Origin: CAZDCD01 sp964503885
Lineage (GTDB): Bacteria; Bacteroidota; Bacteroidia; Bacteroidales; UBA10428
Direction of reading: 5' to 3'
Assembly (NCBI GenBank): GCA_964503885.1
Contig: CAZDCD010000022.1
Coordinates: 12,543-76,542, forward strand
DNA length: 64,000 bases
The position numbers and the translations under genes were made by a program. Position 1 is the stretch's first letter. Each line of letters starts with the position of its first letter. A model generated the notes under the pieces. It had not been told where the DNA came from and ran no database searches. It worked only from the letters and a program-made list of their open reading frames with translations. Shown here one piece after another: positions 35,833-44,909 of this stretch.

Positions 35833-37116
35833 ATGGTCAACAGAATATTTGATTTATTCACAGCGACATTGATCGTTTTTTGTATATCCGGATGTATATC
35901 AGACCAACCCGTAAAAAATCAATGCCCGTTTACGAGAATTATTCCTGAATTTAGAGTTACCCGAATACCGGGTTCAATATGGAAAAAGCCATTCAGAACC
36001 ACAAATCGTAAAATTACTCTTCCCGATCATTCCCGGAGGATATTCCGGGAAAATCCTATTCCGCAGACAGCATATACTCCAAAAAACCATCATTCAATGG
36101 CCGGGTTCTATACCTGCCTTCTGAACGTAAGTGGCAGTATTAGTACTCTCAGTTATAGCAATGTGTTATCTCAATTTTACCGGAAAAACCGAAATAATCT
36201 GGTTCCTGTGATCGTTATACTTTTTATCATCGGACCATCGCTGATATTTATCCTTATCCTTGGCAGGTACAGGAAAACCGTTAATCTCTTAAGCGGGCGC
36301 CTGAAAATTGCTAACGAAAAGAACCAGCGGTTCGTAGACAGCATAAAATATGCCAAAGTAATTCAGAGAGCCTTTCTTCCAAGCCACCAGTGCTTTGAAA
36401 AAATCTTTCCCGAATCGTTCATAATTTCCAGGCCTCAAAGTCATGTGAATGGTGATTTTATCTGGTACCACCAGTCCCGCGAATTCAAGATCGTTGCCCT
36501 GGTAGATTGTACCGGACATGGTATTCCGGCCTCACTTTTATCGATTATCGGAAATAACCTGCTAAACATTATCATTAAAGAATTCGGGCTTGTATCACCC
36601 GCGAAAGTATTGAAAAATCTTGATGTATTGCTGAAAAAAGCTTTCGAGAGCGGTAATGAAGACCCGGGCCTGGTCGAAAGCATGGATATATCTCTTTGCT
36701 ATATCAACGGATCAAAAATTTTATACTCCGGCGCATTGATGCCGGTAATTCTGGCATCAAAGGGTAAATGCCATCTTTACAAGGGAAGCATGTGTCCTCT
36801 CGGCGGATATGGCATAAAAAGGGAAAAACGGTATTTCGATATTACCATTTTCACTGAGCCCGGTGACAGACTTTACCTATTTTCCGACGGGTATTATGAC
36901 CAGTTCGGGGGTACACTTGGTAAGCCATTAAGAATCAGAAATTTTATTGAGATGGTCACCCAGGTACAGGTTTACCCGATTAATGAACAAAAAGCCTTTT
37001 TTGAAGAAAAGCTTACAAACTGGATGACAGGTTATGATCAGATCGATGACATTTCACTTATTGGCATCGAGTTGTCAGAGGAGCCACCAAGAGAACCCGA
37101 TGCCCAAAGCTTATGA
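35833..37116 (+). CDS. Membrane-anchored SpoIIE/RsbU-type PP2C phosphatase
   Basis: A 427-residue protein. A lipoprotein-like signal (lipobox ISGC, Cys 21) opens an exported segment of ~90 residues without recognised fold. A transmembrane helix (about 118-140), a short coiled coil and a SpoIIE-type PP2C domain follow: YAKVIQRAFLP, VNGDFIWY, IVALVDCTGHGIPASLLSII, GDRLYLFSDGYYDQFGG and DDISLIGI give the metal-binding aspartates. Such phosphatases dephosphorylate STAS-domain antagonists in partner-switching control. STAS-type proteins are encoded 1-2 kb downstream on both strands. Coexistence of a lipobox and a TM helix is unusual. Confidence 0.85.
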   Translation: MVNRIFDLFTATLIVFCISGCISDQPVKNQCPFTRIIPEFRVTRIPGSIWKKPFRTTNRKITLPDHSRRIFRENPIPQTAYTPKNHHSMAGFYTCLLNVSGSISTLSYSNVLSQFYRKNRNNLVPVIVILFIIGPSLIFILILGRYRKTVNLLSGRLKIANEKNQRFVDSIKYAKVIQRAFLPSHQCFEKIFPESFIISRPQSHVNGDFIWYHQSREFKIVALVDCTGHGIPASLLSIIGNNLLNIIIKEFGLVSPAKVLKNLDVLLKKAFESGNEDPGLVESMDISLCYINGSKILYSGALMPVILASKGKCHLYKGSMCPLGGYGIKREKRYFDITIFTEPGDRLYLFSDGYYDQFGGTLGKPLRIRNFIEMVTQVQVYPINEQKAFFEEKLTNWMTGYDQIDDISLIGIELSEEPPREPDAQSL

Positions 37117-37142
37117 AAATTACCAGAAAAACAATGCCGGCA

Positions 37143-37349
37143 TTACTTCTTGGCACTGCATGTACTTAACCCGAAGGGTAAATAAATAAGACATGTACCA
37201 AATAAACTGGTGAGAACAAAAATACCTGCGAGAACCATTAGAATCACTCCCAGTACACCCGTAATGGTATTGGTAAAAAACAACACTGCAATAACTGCAG
37301 CAATAATCAACCTGATTATTCTGTCTGCTGTTCCCATGTTCTTTTTCAT
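37143..37349 (-). CDS. DUF2892 family small membrane protein
   Basis: A 68-residue protein with two transmembrane helices and the DUF2892 signature: MGTADRIIRLIIAAVIAVLF at the start and FGTCLIYLPFGLSTC at the end, contributing two conserved Cys. In other bacteria the domain is fused to rhodanese (YgaP) and is probably a membrane anchor. A 30-codon single-helix ORF lies just upstream on the same strand. Confidence 0.82.
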   Translation of the reverse strand: MKKNMGTADRIIRLIIAAVIAVLFFTNTITGVLGVILMVLAGIFVLTSLFGTCLIYLPFGLSTCSAKK

Positions 37350-37360
37350 TTTCTGTGTTT

Positions 37361-37453
37361 TTAATTAAACAAATAGCGAATTAACAAAACAATGCCTGTA
37401 ACGAGTGAGATACAGATCAGGCAAACAAGGATAAATTTCATCACTTTATTCAT
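37361..37453 (-). CDS. Possible 30-residue single-helix membrane peptide
   Basis: An ATG-to-TAA frame of 30 codons encodes a basic start (MNKVMKF) and one continuous hydrophobic helix (ILVCLICISLVTGIVLLI) ending RYLFN. It is 12 bp upstream of the DUF2892 start, in the same direction, and would share its transcript. There is no clear ribosome site, as for many genes here. Small size makes chance occurrence possible. Confidence 0.35.
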   Translation of the reverse strand: MNKVMKFILVCLICISLVTGIVLLIRYLFN

Positions 37454-37551
37454 GATAAATTATTGATCAAATTTATTATTTTTTTAATTCAGATATGAAT
37501 TCCGTGTCAAAATACCAAATATGTCCTATTAATTATGCATTTATTCCTGTG

Positions 37552-38010
37552 CTATGGATCGAATTTTGCAATTTTTGCATGTACTTTCAAGTATTCGGGA
37601 AGCGCCGCAGAGCCATACCAGTGATACAATTCAGCGCCAAGTAGATCGGCATGTATGGCCGGATCGGTTTGTAACAGCATTTCCGCGTCCCTGAAAGCAA
37701 CCACATTCAGGATAAAAATCCCGCGAAATAACATATCGTTTTTATCCACAGGACCTGCAACAACCAGCTTACCGTCATCAGCCAAACGTCGTATATTTGC
37801 AAGATGTCCCTTAAAGAGACTATCTGTTGCCGACCGGTCAAGGGTCTTGTTGTTCCCTGTTTTCAGGATCACAAGCACATATTCTTTCATCCCGTAATCG
37901 TCAGCACCCAAGGATTTAGCCAGCACCGAATCGTATTGCTGCGATCTGTTCTGACCGAAGATTCCGGCGGTCAAAAGCAGCATGCTCATAATCAATAGAT
38001 CTTTTTTCAT
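37552..38010 (-). CDS. Exported YciI-like protein
   Basis: A 152-residue protein with a signal peptide (cleavage near IFGQ) and a YciI/YCII-type dimeric alpha-beta barrel domain: EYVLVILKTGN, HLANIRRLADDGKLVVAGPV, FILNVVAFRDAEMLLQTDPA. YciI-like folds bind small ligands and some cleave muconolactone- or chlorocatechol-type compounds; an exported version has no assigned substrate. It is monocistronic on the minus strand. Confidence 0.75.
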   Translation of the reverse strand: MKKDLLIMSMLLLTAGIFGQNRSQQYDSVLAKSLGADDYGMKEYVLVILKTGNNKTLDRSATDSLFKGHLANIRRLADDGKLVVAGPVDKNDMLFRGIFILNVVAFRDAEMLLQTDPAIHADLLGAELYHWYGSAALPEYLKVHAKIAKFDP

Positions 38011-38185
38011 ATGCAGGTATTTGTAACATGTTTATAAACAGGATAAGTCATATCAAAATTAACTGCTATAACAATGGAGCGATTTGATTGTTTACCTCAA
38101 CGCCAGGACCATCGGTAAAAAAGAAATTATTCAGATAGTATTCTGGGATTAGTCTATCCTGTAACGCTGAAATTTAAAAAGAGGC

Positions 38186-38497
38186 TTATTCATCAATGAT
38201 CCTGAAATCCTGTTCGAGATTAAGCAGGTCAATGATCTCCCTGAATTCCGGCGATAAATTTTTCAAAAGCAATTTTTTCTTTTTTTTCCAGGCAAACTTC
38301 CGCAATGTAACAAGAACCTGAGCACCATATGTATCCATAAATTCAAGTCCTTTGAGGTCTATGATCACGGTGCTTATTTTAGGGTTCACTATCGATCTCA
38401 GCACCTTTATTTTAAACTTGTTTGCATTTTTTACATTAATCCGTTTAATGGATTGAAATGAAAATATTGCATACGATTTAAGTTCTCTTCTGATCAT
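38186..38497 (-). CDS. STAS-domain anti-sigma-factor antagonist-like protein
   Basis: A 103-residue single STAS domain: KVLRSIVNPKISTVIIDLKG, LEFMDTYGAQVLVTLRKFA and the final LNLEQDFRIID. The loop that is DSSG in SpoIIAA/RsbV reads DTYG, so a Thr sits where the phosphorylatable Ser is expected. It could be the substrate of the SpoIIE-type phosphatase at 35.8 kb, but no anti-sigma kinase (HATPase) is in the window. Transcribed away from the STAS/SpoIIAA-like gene at 38.66 kb. Confidence 0.78.
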   Translation of the reverse strand: MIRRELKSYAIFSFQSIKRINVKNANKFKIKVLRSIVNPKISTVIIDLKGLEFMDTYGAQVLVTLRKFAWKKKKKLLLKNLSPEFREIIDLLNLEQDFRIIDE

Positions 38498-38656
38498 GCT
38501 AAAATGTTGTTCTTAAAATTACATATTATTCAAATTATAATCAAAGCTCCCGGATCTTCTTTGGCCGGCTCTCTGAAAAAAACTAAAAAATTGGTTACAC
38601 CTCAACCCATAAATCATTTATATTTACATAATAACCAGATTCCTTATTCAGAAATT

Positions 38657-39100
38657 ATGAATCAATATGAATCCTTTACTTTGTTGAGTTTTCCTTATGA
38701 AAAATTCGTTTCACAGGAGAATATCGATCTTTATTATTATCCGGAGGTGAAAATTATGCATTTTATCTGGAAAAAGCGAAGTGCCGGTGAGGAATACCGC
38801 ATACCTTTTCTTATGGGACTGGAATATGCCGAAAAACACGAATCAGGGTATTTCATCTCGGATATCAAAAAACAGGGAATCGTTGGCCCGGAAGACAGGA
38901 AGTGGTTTGAAAAGGTTGTTGTTCCGGATGCCATTCAAAAGGGATTCATTAAGGCAGCCGCTGTCTGCGATGGCTATATCTTTACGTTATATTATCTGAA
39001 CCTGATCCTTAAACATACCGCACAGCACGACCTGCCCATGAGGTTTTCCAATGGAACATCAGAAGCCTTCCAATGGCTGATGAATCCTGATAATCATTAA
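38657..39100 (+). CDS. STAS/SpoIIAA-like protein
   Basis: A 147-residue protein taken from ATG 38657; an upstream ATG at 38504 would add 51 residues with no homology character. It has an alternating alpha/beta pattern: DLYYYPEVKIMHFIWKKR, YFISDIKKQGIVGPEDRKWF, GFIKAAAVCDG. This resembles the SpoIIAA-like (STAS) proteins frequent in Bacteroidota, with the conserved D..KQ.IV.PEDRKW segment. Function unknown; it may sense or transmit a signal with the neighbouring STAS protein encoded divergently. Confidence 0.6.
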   Translation: MNQYESFTLLSFPYEKFVSQENIDLYYYPEVKIMHFIWKKRSAGEEYRIPFLMGLEYAEKHESGYFISDIKKQGIVGPEDRKWFEKVVVPDAIQKGFIKAAAVCDGYIFTLYYLNLILKHTAQHDLPMRFSNGTSEAFQWLMNPDNH

Positions 39101-39129
39101 TATAGTCTTATCCGGTTTAATTTATCACA

Positions 39130-39780
39130 TCATTTCAATGTGGAAAGAAATTCAGTAAGTTCACTAATGCTGCTGAGCACAAGATCGGCTTCTGAAAAAT
39201 CCGATCTGCCCGTAAGGTCATTGGGAATAATGATGCAATCCAGTCCGGCTGTTTTGGCTGACAATAAACCTCTTCTTGAATCTTCAATCACTATGGTTTC
39301 GTTTTTATCAAGTCCCATTTTTGTTAAAGCGGTGAGATAAGGCTCCGGGTCGGGTTTAAACCGCGTATAGTCTTCACAGGTCACAACAAGATCAAAGTAT
39401 TTTAATAATCCTGTCCGGGAGTGGATCGCATAAAAATGCTCCGGCTTTGAACTTGTAACAATAGCCATCTTAAAACTGCCGGCCAGCTCCGAAACCACAT
39501 GTTCAGCATCCTGAATGAGGATATCATTAGTCATTAAGTAATTCATATACAGGTTATCTCTTTCAGATTTCATTTTTCGGATGGTTTCGGCGGTATACCC
39601 CCGTTCTTCGAGAAAATGCCATGGACCTACTGCTTTTATCAACACCAGATCAACATACATATCTTCGGTAAAGTCGAAATTCGCTTTCCGGAGCACCTCT
39701 CTGGCAGCCTTATAGAAAAACTTTTCGGTATCCACAAGCACACCATCGTTATCCCAAAGGATTGTTGTTTTATGTCTCAC
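39130..39780 (-). CDS. HAD-superfamily hydrolase (subfamily IA)
   Basis: A 216-residue HAD phosphatase or phosphomutase. Motif I is WDNDGVLVDTE (nucleophile Asp followed by the Asp two residues later), motif II is MAIVTSSKPEH, motif III is TRFKPDPEPY and motif IV VIEDSRRGL. The cap domain is of the beta-phosphoglucomutase/phosphoglycolate phosphatase type. The substrate cannot be told from sequence. It is separated from homoserine dehydrogenase by a 146-bp repeat-like spacer. Confidence 0.87.
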   Translation of the reverse strand: MRHKTTILWDNDGVLVDTEKFFYKAAREVLRKANFDFTEDMYVDLVLIKAVGPWHFLEERGYTAETIRKMKSERDNLYMNYLMTNDILIQDAEHVVSELAGSFKMAIVTSSKPEHFYAIHSRTGLLKYFDLVVTCEDYTRFKPDPEPYLTALTKMGLDKNETIVIEDSRRGLLSAKTAGLDCIIIPNDLTGRSDFSEADLVLSSISELTEFLSTLK

Positions 39781-39789
39781 GTGTCAATG

Positions 39790-39860
39790 TTTTGGGTTTC
39801 GGGTTTAGGGTTCAGGCTTCAAAGCTTGCCTGCCTGCCGGTATGCAGGCGTCAGGCAGGT
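39790..39860. repeat. Telomere-like and hairpin-forming spacer
   Basis: A run of GGGTTT-type units (39793-39814, GGGTTTCGGGTTTAGGGTTC) is followed by a hairpin with arms CCTGCCTG (39829-39836) and CAGGCAGG (39852-39859). The spacer separates the convergently arranged ends of two minus-strand genes. It has no open frame of interest and looks like a mobile or selfish intergenic repeat; a second copy was not found in this window. Confidence 0.45.
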
Positions 39861-39926
39861 GCCAAAGGCGGGGCTCCATACCCCGGGTCCCATGCAATAA
39901 CTACCAATGCTACTGCTACTGCAGAC

Positions 39927-41246
39927 TCAATAAAGGATTGGCATTACTTTGGGTTCGCTAAGAAGAACACCCGGCTTGTTTTTCCTGATCTCTGCAATGG
40001 CATTTTCAATCTGTTCCAGCCTGCAGGGCGTGGTAGCGATTGAAAAAATGGCATATTCTTTTGTATGTCTGTTATGGCTCACCGTATCGATATTGATATC
40101 CTGGTTACCTACGGAGGTGGTTACGAGTCCGGTTATGCCCGGTATGTCCACCGTTTTAAAGACAACAAGATAAGGAAACACAAAATGTTTGGCTTCGATT
40201 ATTCCCAGTCCCGAATCGGGCAGGCGGATTGCAATTCTGTCTTTGTACCTGGCAATAAACACAATATCGGCCACAATAGAACTCGCGGTCTCAAGCGAAC
40301 CCGCTCCGCTCCCGACAAGAATATGACGGCCCGAGTATTTGTTTACGAGCCGCACGGCATTTGTTGTACCATTTACCCCGCTGAGAAAATTATCCTTCTT
40401 GACCATCATTGGCCGCACAGTAGCATAGATATTTCCGTCGGTTTTTTTTGCATAGCAGATAAGCTTTATTTTGCAGTCAATTTCCTCTGCAAAGTCTATG
40501 TCTTCCCTGGTGATCCTGTCTACCCCTATGACCGAAAGCCGGTCGATTGTCATATCAATACCGAATGCCAGTTTAATCAACAGGATGAGTTTATGCGCTG
40601 CATCAAACCCGTTAATATCCAGGGTTGGGTCGGCCTCGGCATACCCACCCTGCTGTGCAAGCTTTAACGCTTCTTTAAACCCCATCTTCTCGTTTTGCAT
40701 CATACTCATGATGTAATTGCTGGTGCCATTCAGAATACCGGATACCGAATCAATGATATCTCCCGTAAAACTTTCTCTGATTGATTTTATAATGGGAATG
40801 GCACCGCACACAGCTGCTTCAAAGCCAATATTCACCCCGTTCGATCCGGCAGCATTGAATATTTCTTTCCCACGGAGAGCAAGAAGGGCCTTATTTGCAG
40901 TGACAAGATGTTTTTTTGCATTGCATATATCCATCACAGTATCAAATACAAAATTACCGGTTCCCCCGATGGTCTCCACAACGATATCGATATCCTCCGA
41001 ATGTATGACTTCAGTGATATATTTTCGGGCCTCTTCCTGTGTCAGGTCTTTGCCTCCGCCGCAAAATAATGCTGCGGGTATATTGAACCGTTTTGAAGAA
41101 GCTACGGCTGATGGCTCAACGATTGTTTTCAGGTGTATTTTACAATTTGCCCTCTCTGACAATTCAGTCTTCATTTCAGACAATATGGTGGCAACACCTC
41201 CCCCTACAGTGCCGCATCCGAGTATAGCAACATTGAACGATTTCAT
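39927..41246 (-). CDS. hom: Homoserine dehydrogenase (with ACT domain)
   Basis: A 439-residue monofunctional homoserine dehydrogenase, reducing aspartate semialdehyde to homoserine in the threonine/methionine branch. The Rossmann start is VAILGCGTVGGGVATIL, the signature is GFEAAVCGAIPIIKSIRESF, and YAEADPTLDINGFDAAHK carries the catalytic Lys/Asp region. The C-terminal ~80 residues (VVFKTVDIPGITGLVTTSVG) are an ACT domain expected to bind threonine for feedback control. A hairpin with a long U-run lies in the leader about 42 bp before the start. Confidence 0.93.
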   Translation of the reverse strand: MKSFNVAILGCGTVGGGVATILSEMKTELSERANCKIHLKTIVEPSAVASSKRFNIPAALFCGGGKDLTQEEARKYITEVIHSEDIDIVVETIGGTGNFVFDTVMDICNAKKHLVTANKALLALRGKEIFNAAGSNGVNIGFEAAVCGAIPIIKSIRESFTGDIIDSVSGILNGTSNYIMSMMQNEKMGFKEALKLAQQGGYAEADPTLDINGFDAAHKLILLIKLAFGIDMTIDRLSVIGVDRITREDIDFAEEIDCKIKLICYAKKTDGNIYATVRPMMVKKDNFLSGVNGTTNAVRLVNKYSGRHILVGSGAGSLETASSIVADIVFIARYKDRIAIRLPDSGLGIIEAKHFVFPYLVVFKTVDIPGITGLVTTSVGNQDINIDTVSHNRHTKEYAIFSIATTPCRLEQIENAIAEIRKNKPGVLLSEPKVMPILY

Positions 41247-41287
41247 GACCAGAAGCTTTTGATGTTAAAAAAACGGGGCAATTTAGC

Positions 41288-41312
41288 AAAAAAAAAAGCA
41301 TAGTCATGCTTT
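41288..41312 (-). terminator. Hairpin plus U-run in the leader of homoserine dehydrogenase
   Basis: On the minus strand AAAGCAT-GACT-ATGCTTT (7-bp stem) is directly followed by a run of about ten T, ending 42 bp before the hom ATG. No minus-strand gene lies upstream within 300 bp, so this would be a leader terminator (attenuator) and not the end of another gene. The stem has only two G-C pairs, which weakens the case. Confidence 0.4.
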
Positions 41313-41558
41313 ATTTAGTGAAGTGTGTAAAATGATCCCTGATCAAATGAACGATTTACGGATTGATCTGCAATAGCTCTGTACAACAAAAATCATCCAT
41401 ACAGGCAGATGGTGTCCCGGCCACAGGCTTTATCAATATCCTGAACGATCTGAACTGAAACACTTTACGGGTTAGAAATCTGTAAAGTTTAACTTCAAGT
41501 GTAGTCAATAAAAGAGGTGTAACATCAATAATTAGCCGTTTAATGAAACAATTTTCAA

Positions 41559-41566
41559 TATATTTG
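41559..41566 (+). promoter_or_regulatory. Bacteroidota -7 element before the sigma factor gene
   Basis: TATATTTG matches the Bacteroidota -7 consensus TAnnTTTG and lies 28 bp before the GTG start. A -33 element is not clear. A separate inverted repeat, ACTTTAC (41462-41468) with GTAAAGT (41482-41488), lies further upstream in the same divergent region. Confidence 0.45.
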
Positions 41567-41593
41567 AAATGAAAAACACCTACTTTCAATTTT

Positions 41594-42199
41594 GTGGACA
41601 AATACACCTTAAACGACTTTCATGTTGCCCTAAAAACGAACAGTAAGAAGCTGTTTGAGTTTGTATATAAACGATATTTCCCAAGGATCACAGGCTTTAT
41701 CAACAGGAATAACGGCGGCGCCCAGGATGCGAAAGATGTCTTCCAGGAAGCAATAATGGCTGTGATCCGTAATCTGGAAGAGAATAAAGTGGACGGAAAT
41801 GTATTGTTCTGGAGTTATTTCTCATCGGTGTGCAGGTACATATGGTTCAACCAGCTGAAAAAACCCGAGTCTGAAAGCCTGAATGAAGAAGAGATGGCCG
41901 ATAGCTATTCACTGGGAGAGGAAGAGATTGAGGAAGTTGAGGACAGTTTTCAGATGGGGATCTTTCAACGGAATTTTAAAAATCTTGAAGATACCTGCCA
42001 GAAACTGTTGAAAATGTTCTTCAAAGGCACACCGATTAAAAAGATAACCCTGAAACTGGGATTTAAATCAGACAACTACACCAAGAAAAGGAAACACCTG
42101 TGCAAGGAAAAGCTGGTAAGAAGCATTAAGGAAGATCCTGAATATAAGATTTTTATGAAAGATAAAAAAATAGGATCGTCCGATGCCGGGTCACAATAA
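41594..42199 (+). CDS. ECF-like sigma-70 family RNA polymerase sigma factor
   Basis: A 201-residue sigma factor starting at GTG. Region 2 includes FEFVYKRYFPRITGF and QDAKDVFQEAIMAVIRNLEE; region 4 includes LEDTCQKLLKMFFKGTPIKK followed by ITLKLGFKSDNYTKKRKHLC. An acidic linker (NEEEMADSYSLGEEEIEEVE) joins them. No sigma region 1 or 3 is present. It converges on the CHAT protease gene with only 19 bp between stops, and a transmembrane anti-sigma-like gene lies 3.3 kb further on. That partnership is inferred from context. Confidence 0.85.
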   Translation: MDKYTLNDFHVALKTNSKKLFEFVYKRYFPRITGFINRNNGGAQDAKDVFQEAIMAVIRNLEENKVDGNVLFWSYFSSVCRYIWFNQLKKPESESLNEEEMADSYSLGEEEIEEVEDSFQMGIFQRNFKNLEDTCQKLLKMFFKGTPIKKITLKLGFKSDNYTKKRKHLCKEKLVRSIKEDPEYKIFMKDKKIGSSDAGSQ

Positions 42200-42218
42200 C
42201 AAATTCAAGGTATTTTTT

Positions 42219-44658
42219 TCACTCAGGCCGGGATCTTGCAGATCGTGCATACAGGACTACTATAAAAAATATAATTGCCATAAGTATAATGCCTAAAATC
42301 ACCTGAAGGTATTTGTAAACACGAAAATACAAAGCTGACGAATCGCCAACGCATTGATAGGCCGACCAGTAAAAAGGATGGGCAAGTACCTGCGGTTTAT
42401 TCCTGAGAAACTCAAGTTTCGCCTTTTGCAGGGCAACATCCTTGGAATATCCTTTCTTAAGATTTTTGTAGAACGCAACCATTAATTCCACTCCTGCATT
42501 GTCTTCAAGCTCCCAGAGAGTCATTATAAGGCTAGGGCAACCGGCATAGGCAAAACCTCTTGACAGGCTTATCACTCCCTCCCCTTTTTTAAGAACACCC
42601 TCGCCGCTGCTGCAGGAGCTCAAGACAGCCAGGCGGGCTTTAAGGTGCATATTATAGATCTCGTACGTGTTTAACAGTCCGTCATCACCAGAGCCTGTAG
42701 TCATTGTAAACACAAGCTTTGAATACATCGGGTTTACATTATCCACCACGGCATGCATCGCCAGGTGCAATATGTCATAATTCTCGGCATATTTTTTAAA
42801 ATTGGTTTCGGTTGCCTGATTTCCTAAAAATATCTTGCCTTTCAATAATTTGCTGATCTGCTCAACTTCTTCGGTTGCTCCCGGGATCTGCGACAAATCT
42901 CTCCGGTAACTGTTTCTGGGATTTCCCCTCAATGCTGACGGACTCACACCATTGTAATCAGGTGCAAAAGCAAGCAGTGTTTCATGCGCCCTTTTCTTTC
43001 TTGAATACTGTTGTTCGAGCAAAAGCGTGGAAGAATAGGAGTAAGAAATGGCAAAATCGTTAATGAGGTACCTGAGATTCTTATAATCGATGTGATCCGG
43101 GATATCTTTTGCTATGCCTTGAAGCAGTGCGTCAAACGGTAAAAACGCCAGCCTGTCATCTGGGATAATAATAAGGCGATTGCCCCTTATCGCCTGCCTG
43201 TATGGACGAATCAGGATATTGCAGAGCACCGACGAAGTAGTTAAGAACTGCTTGTAGTTTTCGCCATTATGCCTCGTGGGATCAATCTGGCTGACCGACC
43301 GGAGCATGTTATCGAGAGCGCAATGAAAAACAGAATCGATTGGCTGTACAAATGTTTCGTAAGCATCCCGTCTGATCAGAAATACATAAAGCAGGGTATC
43401 TGTAAGCTCATATTCGATGAGTGTCTGGTCCCCGGCCATTTTTTCCCGGATCCGGGGTATGCCGGCAACTCTCGTGTTGTATTTCAATGCATAATATTTT
43501 GGGTAGTTGTGTTCGAACTCAGATATCAGGCGATTGTATTCCTGGCTGAGGTCAAACAATTTCTTTTCCCACAATTCGATCTTAGGTTGTGCCGGCACTT
43601 TATTCCTTTTCTCTTCATACAGTTGTTCGTTATAAAAGGCCATATCCCTGACAATATCTTTCTCCCGTTGCAACAGGGAATCCGGTATACCCCCGAAACC
43701 TTTTGCCCCGGCATCCCTGAGCGATGAGAGCAGTATTGCTGCCTTGCTTTTCTCGGCAAACTCGAATGCTTCGTACCTGAATTTTTCTTCGCGGGTCTTA
43801 TCCCACAACCTCAGGGCAACAGCAATGGCATCGGTATAGGTCTCCTGCTCATTTTCAGACAAATATAATTTACTGTCCTGGTCCTGGTATCCCAGCCTCA
43901 TTTTATCAATTAGGTCAACGGCAAGATGATAGGTTTCGAGCGATGCTTCCAGATCACGGGTATTTCCGGTAATATCGAAATACCTGCTTAACACCATGGC
44001 TTTACCTTTAAGGGACTGAAGCAGATGAGTCCTTGAAACAATATGATCGAGCTCTGGAAGGGAATATATCGAACTGTCGGAAAAATTTTCGATCAGACTC
44101 AGAATTGATTTTTGATAGTTCTTCAATGCAGCTTTGTAATTACCCCGGATAAGGTTGATCTCACCATATATCTGATAAACTCTTGCCAACAATGGACTTT
44201 TTTTCAAATCAAGATTATAGATTAGCAACTGCGCTTTATGATTAATTTCTTCAGCCTTGCCAACATCTTCAAGTTTCAGGCATAATTCTGCATAATTCAG
44301 GTAAAGGTTCGACAGGCTTTGGTTTTTATTGATCCTGAATTTCTCAAATTCATCTATGGCCTTCTTGTAATAGAGTTCGGCATTTTTCAGATCATTATCC
44401 GATATATAATATATGGCCATATTTTCATAGATTACCCAAAGAAAATCTTTGTTAATTTGTGATGCCAATGCAATTGCACTATTAAAATATTGAAGTGCCT
44501 CATTTAAATTCTTAAGTCTATAGGAACTAACTGCCAGTCCGTTGTAGAGATTGATTTTTCTGTTCTTATTGGACATATCCTTAAACCTCTCTAAATGGTT
44601 CATTGCCCTGGTCATAAAGATTCTGGCTTTCTGATAATCTCCCAGTTTCAGATAGCTG
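42219..44658 (-). CDS. TPR-CHAT protease with C-terminal membrane anchor, N-terminus lost in gap
   Basis: The reading frame continues upstream of the ATG at 44615 into the N-gap (SYLKLGDYQKARIFM is a good TPR), so the gene is 5' truncated by assembly. The N-terminal half has at least five TPR motifs (SSYRLKNLNEALQYFNSAIA, LIRGNYKAALKNYQKSILSL). The C-terminal CHAT caspase-like peptidase has its catalytic dyad at His 621 (ILHLAMHA) and Cys 668 (LSSCSSGEG), counted from that ATG. A transmembrane helix (about 769-790, ILGIILMAIIFFIVVLY) ends the protein. CHAT enzymes cleave specific protein partners; here the target is unknown. Neighbours are a sigma factor and an anti-sigma-like protein. Confidence 0.87.
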
Positions 44659-44758
44659 NNNNNNNNNNNNNNNNNNNNNNNNNNNNNNNNNNNNNNNNNN
44701 NNNNNNNNNNNNNNNNNNNNNNNNNNNNNNNNNNNNNNNNNNNNNNNNNNNNNNNNNN
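44659..44758. other. Assembly gap (100 N)
   Basis: A fixed-length placeholder; flanking sequences show no overlap, so real sequence of unknown length is missing. It removes the start of the TPR-CHAT gene and probably its promoter, and may hide further small genes between it and the GG-leader peptide. Confidence 0.95.
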
Positions 44759-44909
44759 CCTCGATACACTTATATATAGACGCATCCTTAAACTAAATGA
44801 ACAACCTTTAACTAATTGGGATTTTCAATACGAAGCATATGCCGAAAAGCTTAAAGTCCGTAAAATAAGTATCATAAATAAAGCAGGTAAATTTAAATTT
44901 TACACAGCC

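Noticed and set aside
41356..41607. An 83-codon minus-strand frame in the hom/sigma divergent region.
   Set aside because: No domain character, overlaps the sigma factor start and promoter element; the last 14 codons are noted only as a possible leader.
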